From assembly GCA_910575795.1 (NCBI GenBank), contig CAJTGE010000018.1, positions 28,353 through 92,352 of the forward strand: 64,000 nt of DNA, given 5' to 3'. The notes below the pieces were generated by a model, which worked only from the letters and a program-made list of their open reading frames with translations, was not told the DNA's origin and searched no databases. Shown in pieces: positions 1-7,865 of this stretch (position 1 is the first letter of the stretch; each line of letters starts with the position of its first letter). The DNA comes from Clostridiaceae bacterium. Its GTDB lineage: Bacteria; Bacillota; Clostridia; Lachnospirales; Lachnospiraceae. The position numbers and the translations under genes are program-made.

Positions 1-15
1 ACAGAACCGTATCAT
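1..15 (-). CDS. Start of an unseen gene leaving the left edge (partial)
   Basis: Only the first five codons (M-I-R-F-C) lie in the window. The call rests on an ATG at 13-15 on the minus strand with a strong AGGAGG ribosome site at 21-26 and a 5-nt spacer. The product cannot be identified. Its importance is positional: it is the first gene downstream of the probable invertible segment at 107-312, so it is the likely target of that switch. Confidence 0.5.
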
Positions 16-79
16 CCGCTCCTCCTGACCGGATTTACAGGAAAGCAAATACCAGCCCATTCAAAGCGCCCCTTTCTGT

Positions 80-106
80 ATACAACATAATACGCATTAT
101 GTCGTA
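80..106 (+). repeat. Left inverted recombination site of a probable invertible segment
   Basis: This 27-bp site is itself near-palindromic: arm TACAACATAAT, centre ACGC, arm ATTATGTCGTA. It matches the reverse complement of 313-339 at 26 of 27 positions. The 4-bp centres (ACGC here, GCGT at the right site) are reverse complements, so the two sites point toward each other, and recombination would invert the DNA between them rather than delete it. Confidence 0.75.
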
Positions 107-312
107 TATGGACAGGCTTCGGCCCGTTTTACGGGCGAAAGGCTGGTACTTCCCTCAAAAGACAGCTACATATGCAATGCAGAATCAGGCTCACAGCAAA
201 TACAATTATAGCGATTCTTCTTTTATATTAAGATTTTTGTAAAAAATTCCGGTTGAAAGCCCTGAAAACATGTGGTAAGATGGTTACAGCCATAGAAACG
301 TGGTGGTATTTG
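107..312. other. Probable invertible DNA segment (phase-variation switch)
   Basis: This 206-bp segment lies between the two inverted 27-bp sites and next to a tyrosine recombinase gene. It is more AT-rich than its surroundings and holds promoter-like sequences but no gene. Inversion would swap which promoter faces the gene at the left edge. It also holds a small hairpin (GCCCGT ttt ACGGGC near 123-137). That it inverts is inferred from the architecture; no inverted copy is visible here. Confidence 0.65.
253..281 (+). promoter_or_regulatory. Sigma-A-like promoter inside the invertible segment, facing right
   Basis: TTGAAA at 253-258 and TAAGAT at 276-281 are separated by 17 bp. In the present orientation it points at the 3' end of the recombinase gene, antisense to it. 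After inversion it would point at the gene starting at position 15. A perfect TATAAT also lies on the opposite strand at 205-210 but has only a poor -35, so the left-facing direction may not be silent now. Confidence 0.55.
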
Positions 313-339
313 TACAACATAATGCGTATTATGTTGTAT
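313..339 (-). repeat. Right inverted recombination site of a probable invertible segment
   Basis: The partner of the site at 80-106. The arms TACAACATAAT and ATTATGTTGTA are perfect reverse complements around the asymmetric centre GCGT. It lies 20 bp beyond the 3' end of the recombinase gene, as expected if the recombinase acts on its own neighbourhood. Confidence 0.75.
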
Positions 340-359
340 TTTTTTATGCAGGAGCCCTC

Positions 360-1298
360 TCAGAGCACCAGGCCCAGCTCCTCGATCTTTTTCCTGTATT
401 CCCTGCCCGATGAAGCCGTATAGATCCTGGTTGTTTCAATATTGCTGTGCCCCATGATGTCCGCCAGCCGGACGACGTCCTTCTGGGCCGCATAAAACGT
501 CCTGGCAAAGAGGTGTCTTAAATTGTGCGGGAAAATCTTGTTCCACGAAACGCCCGACTTCTCACAGAGCCGCTTCATCTCCCTCCAGAGATTGCTCCGG
601 TTAAGACCTCTGCCTGTCCGGGTTGTAAAGACCTCGCCTGTTTTAATCTTTTTCCGTTTCATGTAGGCAAGGAGGCGGGCCTGAAGCGTTCTCCCCATAT
701 ACACGATCCGCCCCTTGCCCTTGTTCAGAATCCGCAGCTTCCCGCTCCGGACCGCCCCGGCTGTGACCGCCTTCAGCTCGCTGATCCGCAACCCCAGCCC
801 GCACAGCGTCTGCAGCGCCAACGAAAGCCGTTCCCTCCCGCGCTTTTCAGCCTCTTTCACGAGACGGTAATACTCCTCGCGCGAAAGCTCCCGCTCCTCC
901 TCACAGATGATCTGCCTCTGGATTTTGATAAATTTCACCCTGAGATCGCCCCATCCCATAAATGCAAAAAAACCGTTCAGCGCCGCCAACATGGAATTCA
1001 CGCTCCGGGGCTGGTAATTTTTTACTAACTGCTCCTTAAACCCAAGCACATCGTCCCTGGACAGGGAGCGCGGCTCTGGCCTGGCCGAAGCCTGCAGGCT
1101 CAGTTGCTCTGCATGTTCACCGCTCTTTTCCGCCTTGTCTTTCTCATCCCCGCCCCGGTATTCCAAAAACAGCCGTATATCATGCAGATATTTTGAGATC
1201 GTCGCCGGGGCGCGCTCCTCCTGCTTTAAATACTGCCTGTACCTCTCGATCTCTTCCATTCCCAATATCCGTTTTTCATCCATCGGTTCCTTCATCAT
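360..1298 (-). CDS. Tyrosine site-specific recombinase (probable DNA invertase)
   Basis: A 312-residue phage-integrase/XerCD-type recombinase. It has an N-terminal SAM-like core-binding region (about 15-130, with a charged insert near 48-80) and a C-terminal catalytic domain. The expected catalytic set is visible: Arg171 (GLRISEL), Lys193/195 (NKGKGR), His258 and Arg261 (HNLRH), His284 (GHSN) and nucleophile Tyr293 (TRIY). An AAGGGGAT ribosome site supports the start at 1298. No phage genes or tRNA attachment site are nearby; instead two inverted 27-bp sites lie immediately downstream, so it is more likely a promoter invertase than a prophage integrase. Its target is inferred from position. 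Confidence 0.9.
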   Translation of the reverse strand: MMKEPMDEKRILGMEEIERYRQYLKQEERAPATISKYLHDIRLFLEYRGGDEKDKAEKSGEHAEQLSLQASARPEPRSLSRDDVLGFKEQLVKNYQPRSVNSMLAALNGFFAFMGWGDLRVKFIKIQRQIICEEERELSREEYYRLVKEAEKRGRERLSLALQTLCGLGLRISELKAVTAGAVRSGKLRILNKGKGRIVYMGRTLQARLLAYMKRKKIKTGEVFTTRTGRGLNRSNLWREMKRLCEKSGVSWNKIFPHNLRHLFARTFYAAQKDVVRLADIMGHSNIETTRIYTASSGREYRKKIEELGLVL

Positions 1299-1374
1299 CT
1301 CTTATCCCCTTTTCGCATTTTCCGGCATTTACCGGTGACAGGCGCTCCTGACAAACGTTCTGTCTGTAAAAATA

Positions 1375-1383
1375 ATTATACCA
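1375..1383 (-). promoter_or_regulatory. Extended -10 promoter for the recombinase gene
   Basis: On the minus strand TGG-TATAAT (TATAAT at 1375-1380, TGG at 1381-1383) lies about 77 nt upstream of the recombinase start. No good -35 is seen. Confidence 0.45.
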
Positions 1384-1491
1384 GAAAGCCGGGCAGGAAG
1401 CGTATGTTTTCTTAAATTAGGAACTGTTTGATTTTTCAGAATTCATATTGAGCCATCTTTAACATCGCAATACATTCCCCACAAACAGGGC

Positions 1492-1520
1492 TTGTTTTTT
1501 ACCTCGTCTTCCTGTATATT
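1492..1520 (+). promoter_or_regulatory. Promoter of the ABC importer genes
   Basis: TTGTTT (1492-1497), 17-bp spacer, TATATT (1515-1520), about 78 nt ahead of the substrate-binding protein gene. Confidence 0.5.
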
Positions 1521-1598
1521 GGAAACGTAAAATCAGCGCCGCCTGCCGCCTAAAAACAGCAAGCGGCAGCATAATCACATATACAGAGAGGAGACCCT

Positions 1599-2669
1599 AT
1601 GATGAAACATATAAAACGCCGCTTTCTCAACCTTCTGGCCGCCGCCATGGCCGCTGCCTCGCTCGCCGCATGCTCCGCTGCCGGCGGCCCTTCTGCCCCC
1701 GCCGAATCCGCCTCCGAGCCTTCTTCCCTATCCGCAGAGGTTTCGGAAGCTTCCGAAGAAGCGCCCCCAGAAAACACTCCGGCGCCCGACGCCCCCATCC
1801 GCGTCGGCTCCCTCAAGGGCCCGACCTCCATGGGGCTTCTGGCCCTCATGGACTCAGACGACGCCGGCAAATATGAATTCAGCATGGTGACCGCAGCCGA
1901 CGAGCTCGTTGCCTCCGTCGCTTCCGGCAAAACGGACATTGCGCTCGTTCCCGCCAATGTGGCCAGCGTTCTCTACAACCGCACAAATGGCGGCGTTACC
2001 GTCATTGACATCAACACGCTGGGGGTTCTCTATGTCCTCTCAGCCGACCCCTCCCTCCAATCCGTCGCCGATCTGAAGGGAAAAACCGTGTATCTCACCG
2101 GAAAAGGAACCACGCCCGATTATGTGGCCCGTTACCTCATCAGGGAGAGCGGCCTGGACGAAGGGGATGTGACCCTGGAATACAAATCAGAGGCAACCGA
2201 GGTCGCCTCCATCCTCGCCGGGCGGGACGACGCCACAGCCCTGCTGCCGCAGCCGTTCGCGACTGTGGCTATGGCCCAGAATCCCTCGTACCGGATCGCG
2301 CTGGATCTGACCAAAGAATGGGATCTGCTCCAGCAAGGCAAAGGCAGCCGCCTCGTGACCGGTGTGACGATTGTGCGGAATGCATTTTTAGAGGGGCATG
2401 AGGAGGAAGTGCGGGCCTTTCTGGACGAGCATCAGGCGTCCGCCGAGGCGGCCTTACAGTTCCCGGAGGAAACCGCACAGCGCATTGTCCGGGCAGGCAT
2501 CATCGAAAAGGCCCCTGTGGCGCAAAAAGCTCTTCCCTACTGCAGCATCACCTGTATTACCGGCAGAGAGATGAAGGAAGCCCTTTCCGGCTATCTGTCC
2601 GTGCTGTTTGGGCAGGATCCACAGTCTGTGGGCGGCGCTATGCCCGGGGATGATTTCTATTTTGAATGA
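1599..2669 (+). CDS. ABC transporter substrate-binding lipoprotein (NitT/TauT/NMT1-like)
   Basis: A 356-residue lipoprotein. A short basic N-terminus and hydrophobic stretch end in a lipobox (SLAAC, Cys25), followed by a Ser/Ala/Glu/Pro-rich linker to about residue 65. The periplasmic-binding fold then begins (IRVGSLKGPTSMGLLALM), a pattern typical of the ThiY/SsuA/TauA-like family that delivers small organic ligands to ABC permeases. An AGAGGAG site precedes the ATG. The stop overlaps the start of the permease-ATPase gene by 4 nt, indicating coupling. The ligand cannot be told from sequence; aromatic sulfonates, thiamine precursors or taurine-like compounds are family possibilities. Confidence 0.88.
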   Translation: MMKHIKRRFLNLLAAAMAAASLAACSAAGGPSAPAESASEPSSLSAEVSEASEEAPPENTPAPDAPIRVGSLKGPTSMGLLALMDSDDAGKYEFSMVTAADELVASVASGKTDIALVPANVASVLYNRTNGGVTVIDINTLGVLYVLSADPSLQSVADLKGKTVYLTGKGTTPDYVARYLIRESGLDEGDVTLEYKSEATEVASILAGRDDATALLPQPFATVAMAQNPSYRIALDLTKEWDLLQQGKGSRLVTGVTIVRNAFLEGHEEEVRAFLDEHQASAEAALQFPEETAQRIVRAGIIEKAPVAQKALPYCSITCITGREMKEALSGYLSVLFGQDPQSVGGAMPGDDFYFE

Positions 2670-4189
2670 GGAAAGACATGAAGCGTAAACTCCGTTTTCC
2701 GGCTGTTCTGGCCTTTTGGCTGGTTCTGTGGCTGGCGGCCGCGGCCGCTGTCTCCAATCCGATCCTGTTTGCCGGCCCCGCCGAGGTGGCCGGCGCTCTT
2801 CTGGCGCAGGCCAGGGAGCCTTCCTTCTGGAGGACGCTCGCTTTTTCCTTTGGCCGGATCCTGGCCGGATTCCTGGCTGCGGCGCTTATTGGCCTCCTCT
2901 CAGGCGCGGTTTCCTTTTGCTGTCCTCTGATACGCAGGCTTCTCTCCCCGGCCATCCTCTTTTTACAGTCTGTCCCTGTGGCCTCCTTTGTTATTCTGGC
3001 CCTGGTGTGGGCCGGATCCGCCAACCTGTCGGTCATCATCTCCTTTATGGTCGCGCTGCCCCTCATTTACCAGGCCTCCCTCTCCGGGCTTTCCCAGACG
3101 GATCCGAAGCTTCTGGAAATGTGCCGGGTCTTTCGCGTGGGGAGGCTCCGCCGCGTCCGGGCCGTCTGGCTGCCCGCCCTCATGCCCTGGCTTTCGGGCG
3201 CAGCCGGATCCGCCCTTGGCCTGGCCGTCAAATCCGGGGTGGCCGCCGAGGTGATCGGCGTCCCGGATCACTCCATCGGGAGCCGGCTTTACACAGCCAA
3301 AATCTACTTAAGCACCGCGGATCTCTTTGCCTGGACGCTTATCATCATCGCCTCCGCCTGGCTGCTCCAATGCGGGCTGCGCGCGGCCCTTTCGCTTCTG
3401 TCCGCCCGCATAACCCCGGACGCTGTATCTCCCGGCTCCGGCAGGTTCCGGGAAAGCCGCCTTTTCCAGGGACCGTGCTTTTTCCAGAGGCCGCGCTTTC
3501 TCCGGGAAAAAAAACGCGCAGGAAACGCCGGGCAGAACCCCTTTTTCAGCCTCTCCCTGCATGCGCTTGACAAGCGCTGCGGCGCGCTCCCGGTTCTTCA
3601 AAACCTGGAGCTTACGTTCCGCTCCCCCGGGATCCACTGCATCATGGCCCCCTCCGGCTCCGGGAAGACAACGCTGCTCCGCCTTCTGGCCGGCCTGGAG
3701 ACGCCGGACAGCGGCTGCATTTCCTTTGAGCCTGACCGGCATACAGACAGCGTGAAAGCAAACCGCGTTTCCTGTGTCTTTCAGGAGGATCGCCTGATTG
3801 ACGCCATGACGCCTCTGCAGAATATCGCCCTGGTTCTTCCCGGAGCGCCCGGCTTTTCCCTCTCCCTGCTGCGCCGGGAATGCGCGCGCCTTCTCCCTGA
3901 GGAATGCCTGGACCGCCCTGTCGCCACCTTAAGCGGGGGCATGAAACGCCGCTGCGCTCTTTTGCGGGCCCTGCTGGCCCCTTTTGATCTGCTCCTTCTC
4001 GACGAGCCCTTCACCGGACTCGACGAAAAGTCCAAAAAAAAGGCGGCCCGCTGCCTTGTTGAAAAGACGCGCGGACGCCTCGTTCTCATAGCCACCCACA
4101 ACCAGGACGACGCCCTGCTGTTAGACGCCCATATTCACCGTTTTGACTCCTTTATCGCGGCGCCCACAGAGGGGAAAGCCGATCGTTAA
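2666..4189 (+). CDS. Fused ABC transporter permease and ATPase (SsuC-SsuB/TauC-TauB-like)
   Basis: One 507-residue protein carries both importer parts. Residues 1-250 form a BPD-type permease with about six membrane segments and an EAA-like loop (SGLSQTDPKLLEMCRVFRVG, 140-159). A basic linker (about 255-290) follows. Residues about 295-500 form the ATPase, with Walker A APSGSGKTT (328-336), Q-loop near 373, signature LSGGM (422-426), Walker B LLLLDEP (442-448) and H-loop His478. In this family the two parts are usually separate genes. A start at 2678, which has a better placed AGGA site, is an alternative to the ATGA-overlap start. The reading frame is open throughout, so the fusion is as read; a sequencing indel joining two genes is the main alternative. 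Confidence 0.85.
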   Translation: MRKDMKRKLRFPAVLAFWLVLWLAAAAAVSNPILFAGPAEVAGALLAQAREPSFWRTLAFSFGRILAGFLAAALIGLLSGAVSFCCPLIRRLLSPAILFLQSVPVASFVILALVWAGSANLSVIISFMVALPLIYQASLSGLSQTDPKLLEMCRVFRVGRLRRVRAVWLPALMPWLSGAAGSALGLAVKSGVAAEVIGVPDHSIGSRLYTAKIYLSTADLFAWTLIIIASAWLLQCGLRAALSLLSARITPDAVSPGSGRFRESRLFQGPCFFQRPRFLREKKRAGNAGQNPFFSLSLHALDKRCGALPVLQNLELTFRSPGIHCIMAPSGSGKTTLLRLLAGLETPDSGCISFEPDRHTDSVKANRVSCVFQEDRLIDAMTPLQNIALVLPGAPGFSLSLLRRECARLLPEECLDRPVATLSGGMKRRCALLRALLAPFDLLLLDEPFTGLDEKSKKKAARCLVEKTRGRLVLIATHNQDDALLLDAHIHRFDSFIAAPTEGKADR

Positions 4190-4190
4190 A

Positions 4191-4236
4191 AGGGCGTGAG
4201 AGGGAGAACCGTCCCCCGCTCCCTCTCTCACGCCCT
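4191..4236. terminator. Hairpin between convergent genes
   Basis: Long inverted arms (AGGGCGTGAGAGGGAG and CTCCCTCTCTCACGCCCT) lie between the ABC gene and the HAD gene and overlap the HAD stop codon. On the minus strand a short TTTT follows. It probably ends transcription from both sides. Confidence 0.55.
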
Positions 4237-4851
4237 GCCAAGCCGCTCCATGAGAAATGCGCGCAGGCGTTTTGTATCCCCGTCGGCAAAGCAGTACCCG
4301 TCCATGCCGCAGGCCCTTCCGCCCTCGATATTGGCAGGCAGATCGTCGATAAAAAAGCATTCTTCAGGGCAGAGGGAGTATTTCTCAAACAATCTTTTGT
4401 AAATGGCCGCGTCCGGCTTTAAAACGCCTTCCTCCGCGGAAACGATCGTCCCGTCAAAATACCGGCTTCCCGGAAGGCGGCCCTCATATACCCTGAGCCG
4501 CCGCGAGGCATTGGAACAGAGATAAATCCCCAGCCCCATCCCCTTTAAGTCCCTGACAAGCTCCTCCATCCCCGGCCGCGGCTCTATATTGTGTATGTGC
4601 CATTCCTGCATACAGCGGTCAGCCAGCGCGCGCAGGCGTTCGTTTGGGAGACGCCTTCTGACCCGCTCCATGGCCTCTTCCTCTGTGACCGCCCCTTTAT
4701 CCAGGAGGATCCATTCCTCTGAACCGAAGAGCTCCCGCCGGATCCACTCAATTTCCCTCTCATCCTGCGCATAAACCCGGCACACGCGCACCGGATCATA
4801 AATAACAAGAACATTTCCCATATCAAATACGATATTGCGAATCATTTCCAT
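4228..4851 (-). CDS. HAD-superfamily hydrolase (subfamily IA, YihX-like)
   Basis: A 207-residue HAD phosphatase. Motif I is FDMGNVLV at residues 9-16, with the nucleophile Asp; motif II is the Ser of LCSNAS; motif III is the Lys of VLKPDAAIY; motif IV is FFIDD. A helical cap lies between motifs I and II. Such enzymes remove phosphate from small metabolites such as sugar phosphates; the substrate is not predictable. An AGAAGGGA ribosome site supports the start at 4851. It runs convergent to the ABC gene and in the same direction as the ECF gene upstream, about 100 nt away. Confidence 0.85.
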   Translation of the reverse strand: MEMIRNIVFDMGNVLVIYDPVRVCRVYAQDEREIEWIRRELFGSEEWILLDKGAVTEEEAMERVRRRLPNERLRALADRCMQEWHIHNIEPRPGMEELVRDLKGMGLGIYLCSNASRRLRVYEGRLPGSRYFDGTIVSAEEGVLKPDAAIYKRLFEKYSLCPEECFFIDDLPANIEGGRACGMDGYCFADGDTKRLRAFLMERLGRA

Positions 4852-4950
4852 AAAAATCCCTTCTGTAAAATACTGCGGTTGTCAGCCCCTTTACGCCGTA
4901 AGCCGCATGCCGGAACCGGAATCAGAATCAGACGGCAGGCAAAGGCGCGC

Positions 4951-5538
4951 TCAGCGCCCAAGCCTCTGCCACGCGGAGCGCACCGGCACATAAAGGACGG
5001 CCGTTCCCGCAACCGTAAACACCGCGTTGATCACCGTAGCCGGAATCGACGTAAGCTCCGCCGCCAGCGAGGCGGCCCATGTTCCTCCCACAAGCACCAG
5101 CGAACATACGGACCATGAAAAATCAATGACTGTATTTGCCGCCCCATAGACAAGCGCGCAGATCACCGCCGCCCGGTATTCTCTTCTCCAGTCCCCCGCC
5201 GCCTTTTTTTCTAAAAAGGAAAACAGGCCGCCTGTCAAAAGGCACAGCGCGATAGCGCTCACAAAGACATTGGGAATGGCGTGGACATACCCATTTAAAA
5301 TGTCAAACGTCACCAGCCCCAGGACTCCGGCCACAGCCGCCCGCCGCCCTCCCAGGCAGAAAATGGCCAGCATGATAAAAATATGGCCAAAATGCACAAA
5401 CGGTGTTCCCACCGCCGCCGGAAGCGGGATCCGGAACGACTGGATTCCCAGAAAAATCACGGCCGCAAAAAAAGCGGTCATCACATTCGCCTTTACGCCC
5501 TTTGCACTCCTCACGCGCAAGGTTCCCTGACTATCCAT
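4951..5538 (-). CDS. ECF transporter S component (ECF-ribofla_trS-like family)
   Basis: About 195 residues with five to six hydrophobic segments. The conserved pattern after the first segment (FRIPLPAAVGTPFVHFGHIF) fits substrate-capture S components of energy-coupling-factor vitamin importers, which share a separately encoded energising module. No EcfA or EcfT gene is in the window. I start at 5538 because GAGAGGG is well spaced from that ATG; a GTG 30 nt upstream lacks a ribosome site. The ligand is unknown. No riboswitch is seen: the leader from the extended -10 at 5595-5603 is only about 50 nt. Confidence 0.75.
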   Translation of the reverse strand: MDSQGTLRVRSAKGVKANVMTAFFAAVIFLGIQSFRIPLPAAVGTPFVHFGHIFIMLAIFCLGGRRAAVAGVLGLVTFDILNGYVHAIPNVFVSAIALCLLTGGLFSFLEKKAAGDWRREYRAAVICALVYGAANTVIDFSWSVCSLVLVGGTWAASLAAELTSIPATVINAVFTVAGTAVLYVPVRSAWQRLGR

Positions 5539-5594
5539 CGAAATTCCCTCTCTTTCTTTTTCAAACACTCTGGAGGATTACTCACTTTTACGAG

Positions 5595-5603
5595 ATTATA
5601 GCA
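5595..5603 (-). promoter_or_regulatory. Extended -10 promoter of the ECF S-component gene
   Basis: Minus-strand TGC-TATAAT lies about 57 nt before the start codon. The -35 region is weak. Confidence 0.5.
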
Positions 5604-5732
5604 TGCATCTGTCATGAATAATATATCCAGTTTTACTGATTTTTAAGAGGTCACTTTTCCAATACCACGTTTTGCAGGCAGCGCGCAAAACGCAGAAAAC
5701 CCCCAAAATGAATAGATCATTCCCCTCCCGTA

Positions 5733-5741
5733 TGCTATAAT
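5733..5741 (+). promoter_or_regulatory. Extended -10 promoter upstream of the cytidylate-kinase-like gene
   Basis: TGC at 5733-5735 followed by TATAAT at 5736-5741. A transcript starting here would carry the palindromic element at 5771-5919 in its leader. Confidence 0.5.
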
Positions 5742-5770
5742 AATCCTATCACCAGCTCGTTAAGGCAAAA

Positions 5771-5919
5771 TGTACTCTCGGAATCTCGCTGCGCCTGATT
5801 TTGTGAGATGATTTTTTGTCAGATGTGCACAAATTTATGAGGCGTACGTTGATTAAATTTGGGTGCATCTGGCGGAAAATCAGCCGCAAAGGCAGGTGCA
5901 GAGAGATTCCGAGAGTACA
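5771..5919 (+). repeat. Family A hairpin element, copy 1 (long form)
   Basis: The ends TGTACTCTCGGAATCTC (5771-5787) and GAGATTCCGAGAGTACA (5903-5919) are perfect inverted repeats. The interior holds further paired arms (CAGATGTGCACAAATTT against AAATTTGGGTGCATCTG). It ends 24 nt before a start codon. Shorter relatives occur at 19126, 32274, 48327 and 61342. Confidence 0.75.
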
Positions 5920-5943
5920 TCAAACAGAAAAGGAGGCGTTTTT

Positions 5944-6582
5944 ATGGCAGATAAAAGACTCGTAATCACCATTGGCAGACAGTACGGAAGCGGCGGCGCG
6001 GAGACGGGAAGGCGTCTGGCTGAGGAGCTGGGGATCGGATTTTACGACAAAAATATCCTCCGCGTCAATTCAGACGAAAGCGGGATCAAAGAAAGCTATT
6101 TCCACCTGGCGGACGAGAAGGCGGGCAGCCGGCTGCTCTACAAAATCATCAGCAGCCTGACGCCGGAAAAGGGCGCGCCTTCCTTCGGCTCGGATCTCGT
6201 TTCCGCGGACAACCTCTTCCGCTTCCAGTCCGAAGTGATCCGCAAGCTCGCCGCCGCGGAGTCCTGCGTGATCATCGGCCGCTGCGCGGACTACGTGTTG
6301 GAGGGTACGGAGGGCCTGGTGCGCATCCACATCTATGCAGACTATGAGGCCAGGGAACAGCGGATCCGGGAGAAGAACCTCTACAGCGAGAAGGAAATCA
6401 AAAAGAACATCAAGCGCATCGACCGGGAACGCCGCGACTATTACAAATATTACACCGGGCGCGACTGGGAGTCGCTTGAAAACTATGATTTGGCCATCAA
6501 CACCACCGCAATCGGCGTAGAGGGCGCGGTGCAGGTTGTCAGGAACTATTTAAGCCTCCTGGGCTATGATTTGGAAAGATGA
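5944..6582 (+). CDS. Cytidylate kinase-like protein (P-loop)
   Basis: A 212-residue P-loop protein of the cytidylate kinase-like family. The nucleotide-binding loop is GRQYGSGGAETGRRLAEELG near the N-terminus. Later come a CVIIGRCADYVL strand and an Arg-rich lid (REQRIREKN, KRIDRERRDYY). This family is widespread in Firmicutes and separate from the true Cmk, which is encoded at 44286-44972. The substrate is not established. I use the ATG at 5944 because AAAGGAGG precedes it; the longer open frame would run into the palindromic element. The stop overlaps the next gene by 4 nt. Confidence 0.82.
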   Translation: MADKRLVITIGRQYGSGGAETGRRLAEELGIGFYDKNILRVNSDESGIKESYFHLADEKAGSRLLYKIISSLTPEKGAPSFGSDLVSADNLFRFQSEVIRKLAAAESCVIIGRCADYVLEGTEGLVRIHIYADYEAREQRIREKNLYSEKEIKKNIKRIDRERRDYYKYYTGRDWESLENYDLAINTTAIGVEGAVQVVRNYLSLLGYDLER

Positions 6583-7865
6583 GGAACCACCCAGTGAATC
6601 CAGATAAAAAAGGCCGCGCGGCAGCCGGGAACGCGCCATCAAAAAATCCATCCAATCATCTATCCCGTGCCAAAAGGGCGGCTGTCCAGGCAGGCCGCCC
6701 TCCCCGGACAAAGACAAAAAAGCCCCGGGCAGACGTCTGTCCCGTATACCGGGCGTGCGGCGCCTGCCAGCTTCTGCATCTGCCCTACCCGGAGCAGCTC
6801 GCCTTAAAGCAGCAGGCAGTCCACGCGCTCTTAAAGGAGTTCTGCCCGGTAAGGCCCATCCTTGGCATGGAGAATCCCCTCCACTACAGGAATAAGGTCC
6901 ATGCCGTCTTTGGCGTTGACCAGAAGGGAAAGCCCATATCCGGCATTTATCAGGAAGGCACGCACCGGATCGTCCCCGCCCGCCGCTGCCTCATCGAGGA
7001 CGAAAAAGCAGCAGAAATCATAGAAACCATCCGTGGAATGCTGAAATCATTTAAAATACGGACCTACGACGAGGACACCGGCTGCGGCCTCCTGCGCCAT
7101 GTTTTAGTGCGCCGCGGCTTTTCCACGGATCAGACGATGGCAGTCCTCGTGACCGCCTCCCCCGTATTTCCGTCAAAAAATAATTTCGTAAAGGCGCTGC
7201 GCAGCGCGCACCCGGAGATCACCACGATCCTGCAGAATGTAAATGACCGCGGCTCCAGTATGGTTTTGGGACAGAAGGAACGCGCGCTGTACGGCCCCGG
7301 ATGGATTGAGGACGTCCTGTGCGGACTTACATTCCGCATCTCATCCCAGTCATTTTATCAGGTCAATCCCGTACAGACCGAACGGCTGTACCAAAAAGCC
7401 CTCGATCTGGCCGGCCTCACCGGAACTGAAACGGTGCTCGACGCCTACTGCGGGATCGGGACCATCAGCCTCATCGCCAGCGCCAGGGCCAAAACCGTGA
7501 TCGGCGTAGAGCTGAGCCGGGACGCGGTGCGGGATGCCGTTCAGAATGCCCGGCGAAACGCGATCAAAAACGTACAGTTTTACTGCAATGATGCCGGAAC
7601 CTTTATGGCTGACATGGCTTCCCGCGGCGAAACCATTGACGTCGTTTTCATGGATCCGCCCAGAAGCGGCAGCACAGAAGCCTTCATCCGCTCCGTCGCG
7701 CAGGTAAAGCCCAAACGCGTGGTCTACATCTCCTGCTCGCCCGAAACCCTGGCGCGGGATCTGAAGGTTTTTAAGCAAAACGGGTATCAGGCCAGGGAAG
7801 CATGGCCGGTTGATATGTTCTGCGGGACGCGGCATGTAGAGACGGTTGTTCAGTTGTCCCAATAA
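6579..7865 (+). CDS. rlmD: 23S rRNA (uracil-C5)-methyltransferase, RlmD/TrmA family
   Basis: A 428-residue SAM-dependent RNA methyltransferase. An N-terminal basic tail leads to the iron-sulfur cysteines (Cys54, Cys60, Cys63 in CPVYRACGAC). The Rossmann domain has the SAM motif LDAYCGIGTISL, the DPPRSG motif, and YISCSPETLARDL with the catalytic Cys. The family methylates U1939 or U747 of 23S rRNA. The last residues are VVQLSQ followed by TAA. Reading on in the same frame gives 38 more codons that resemble the C-terminal extension I recall from clostridial RlmD proteins, so the tail may have been lost by mutation. The catalytic core is intact. Confidence 0.88.
   Translation: MRNHPVNPDKKGRAAAGNAPSKNPSNHLSRAKRAAVQAGRPPRTKTKKPRADVCPVYRACGACQLLHLPYPEQLALKQQAVHALLKEFCPVRPILGMENPLHYRNKVHAVFGVDQKGKPISGIYQEGTHRIVPARRCLIEDEKAAEIIETIRGMLKSFKIRTYDEDTGCGLLRHVLVRRGFSTDQTMAVLVTASPVFPSKNNFVKALRSAHPEITTILQNVNDRGSSMVLGQKERALYGPGWIEDVLCGLTFRISSQSFYQVNPVQTERLYQKALDLAGLTGTETVLDAYCGIGTISLIASARAKTVIGVELSRDAVRDAVQNARRNAIKNVQFYCNDAGTFMADMASRGETIDVVFMDPPRSGSTEAFIRSVAQVKPKRVVYISCSPETLARDLKVFKQNGYQAREAWPVDMFCGTRHVETVVQLSQ

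Noticed and set aside
525-1028. Open frame on the plus strand opposite the recombinase
   Set aside because: Lies wholly inside the recombinase gene, with no ribosome site and no recognisable domain; a shadow of a GC-rich gene.
360-1298. Prophage or integrative element integrase
   Set aside because: No phage, conjugation or tRNA attachment features nearby; inverted sites beside it fit an invertase better.
2716-3570. 284-codon frame inside the fused ABC gene
   Set aside because: Overlaps a well supported gene in another frame; composition is Arg/Pro/Gly-rich, typical of frame shadows.
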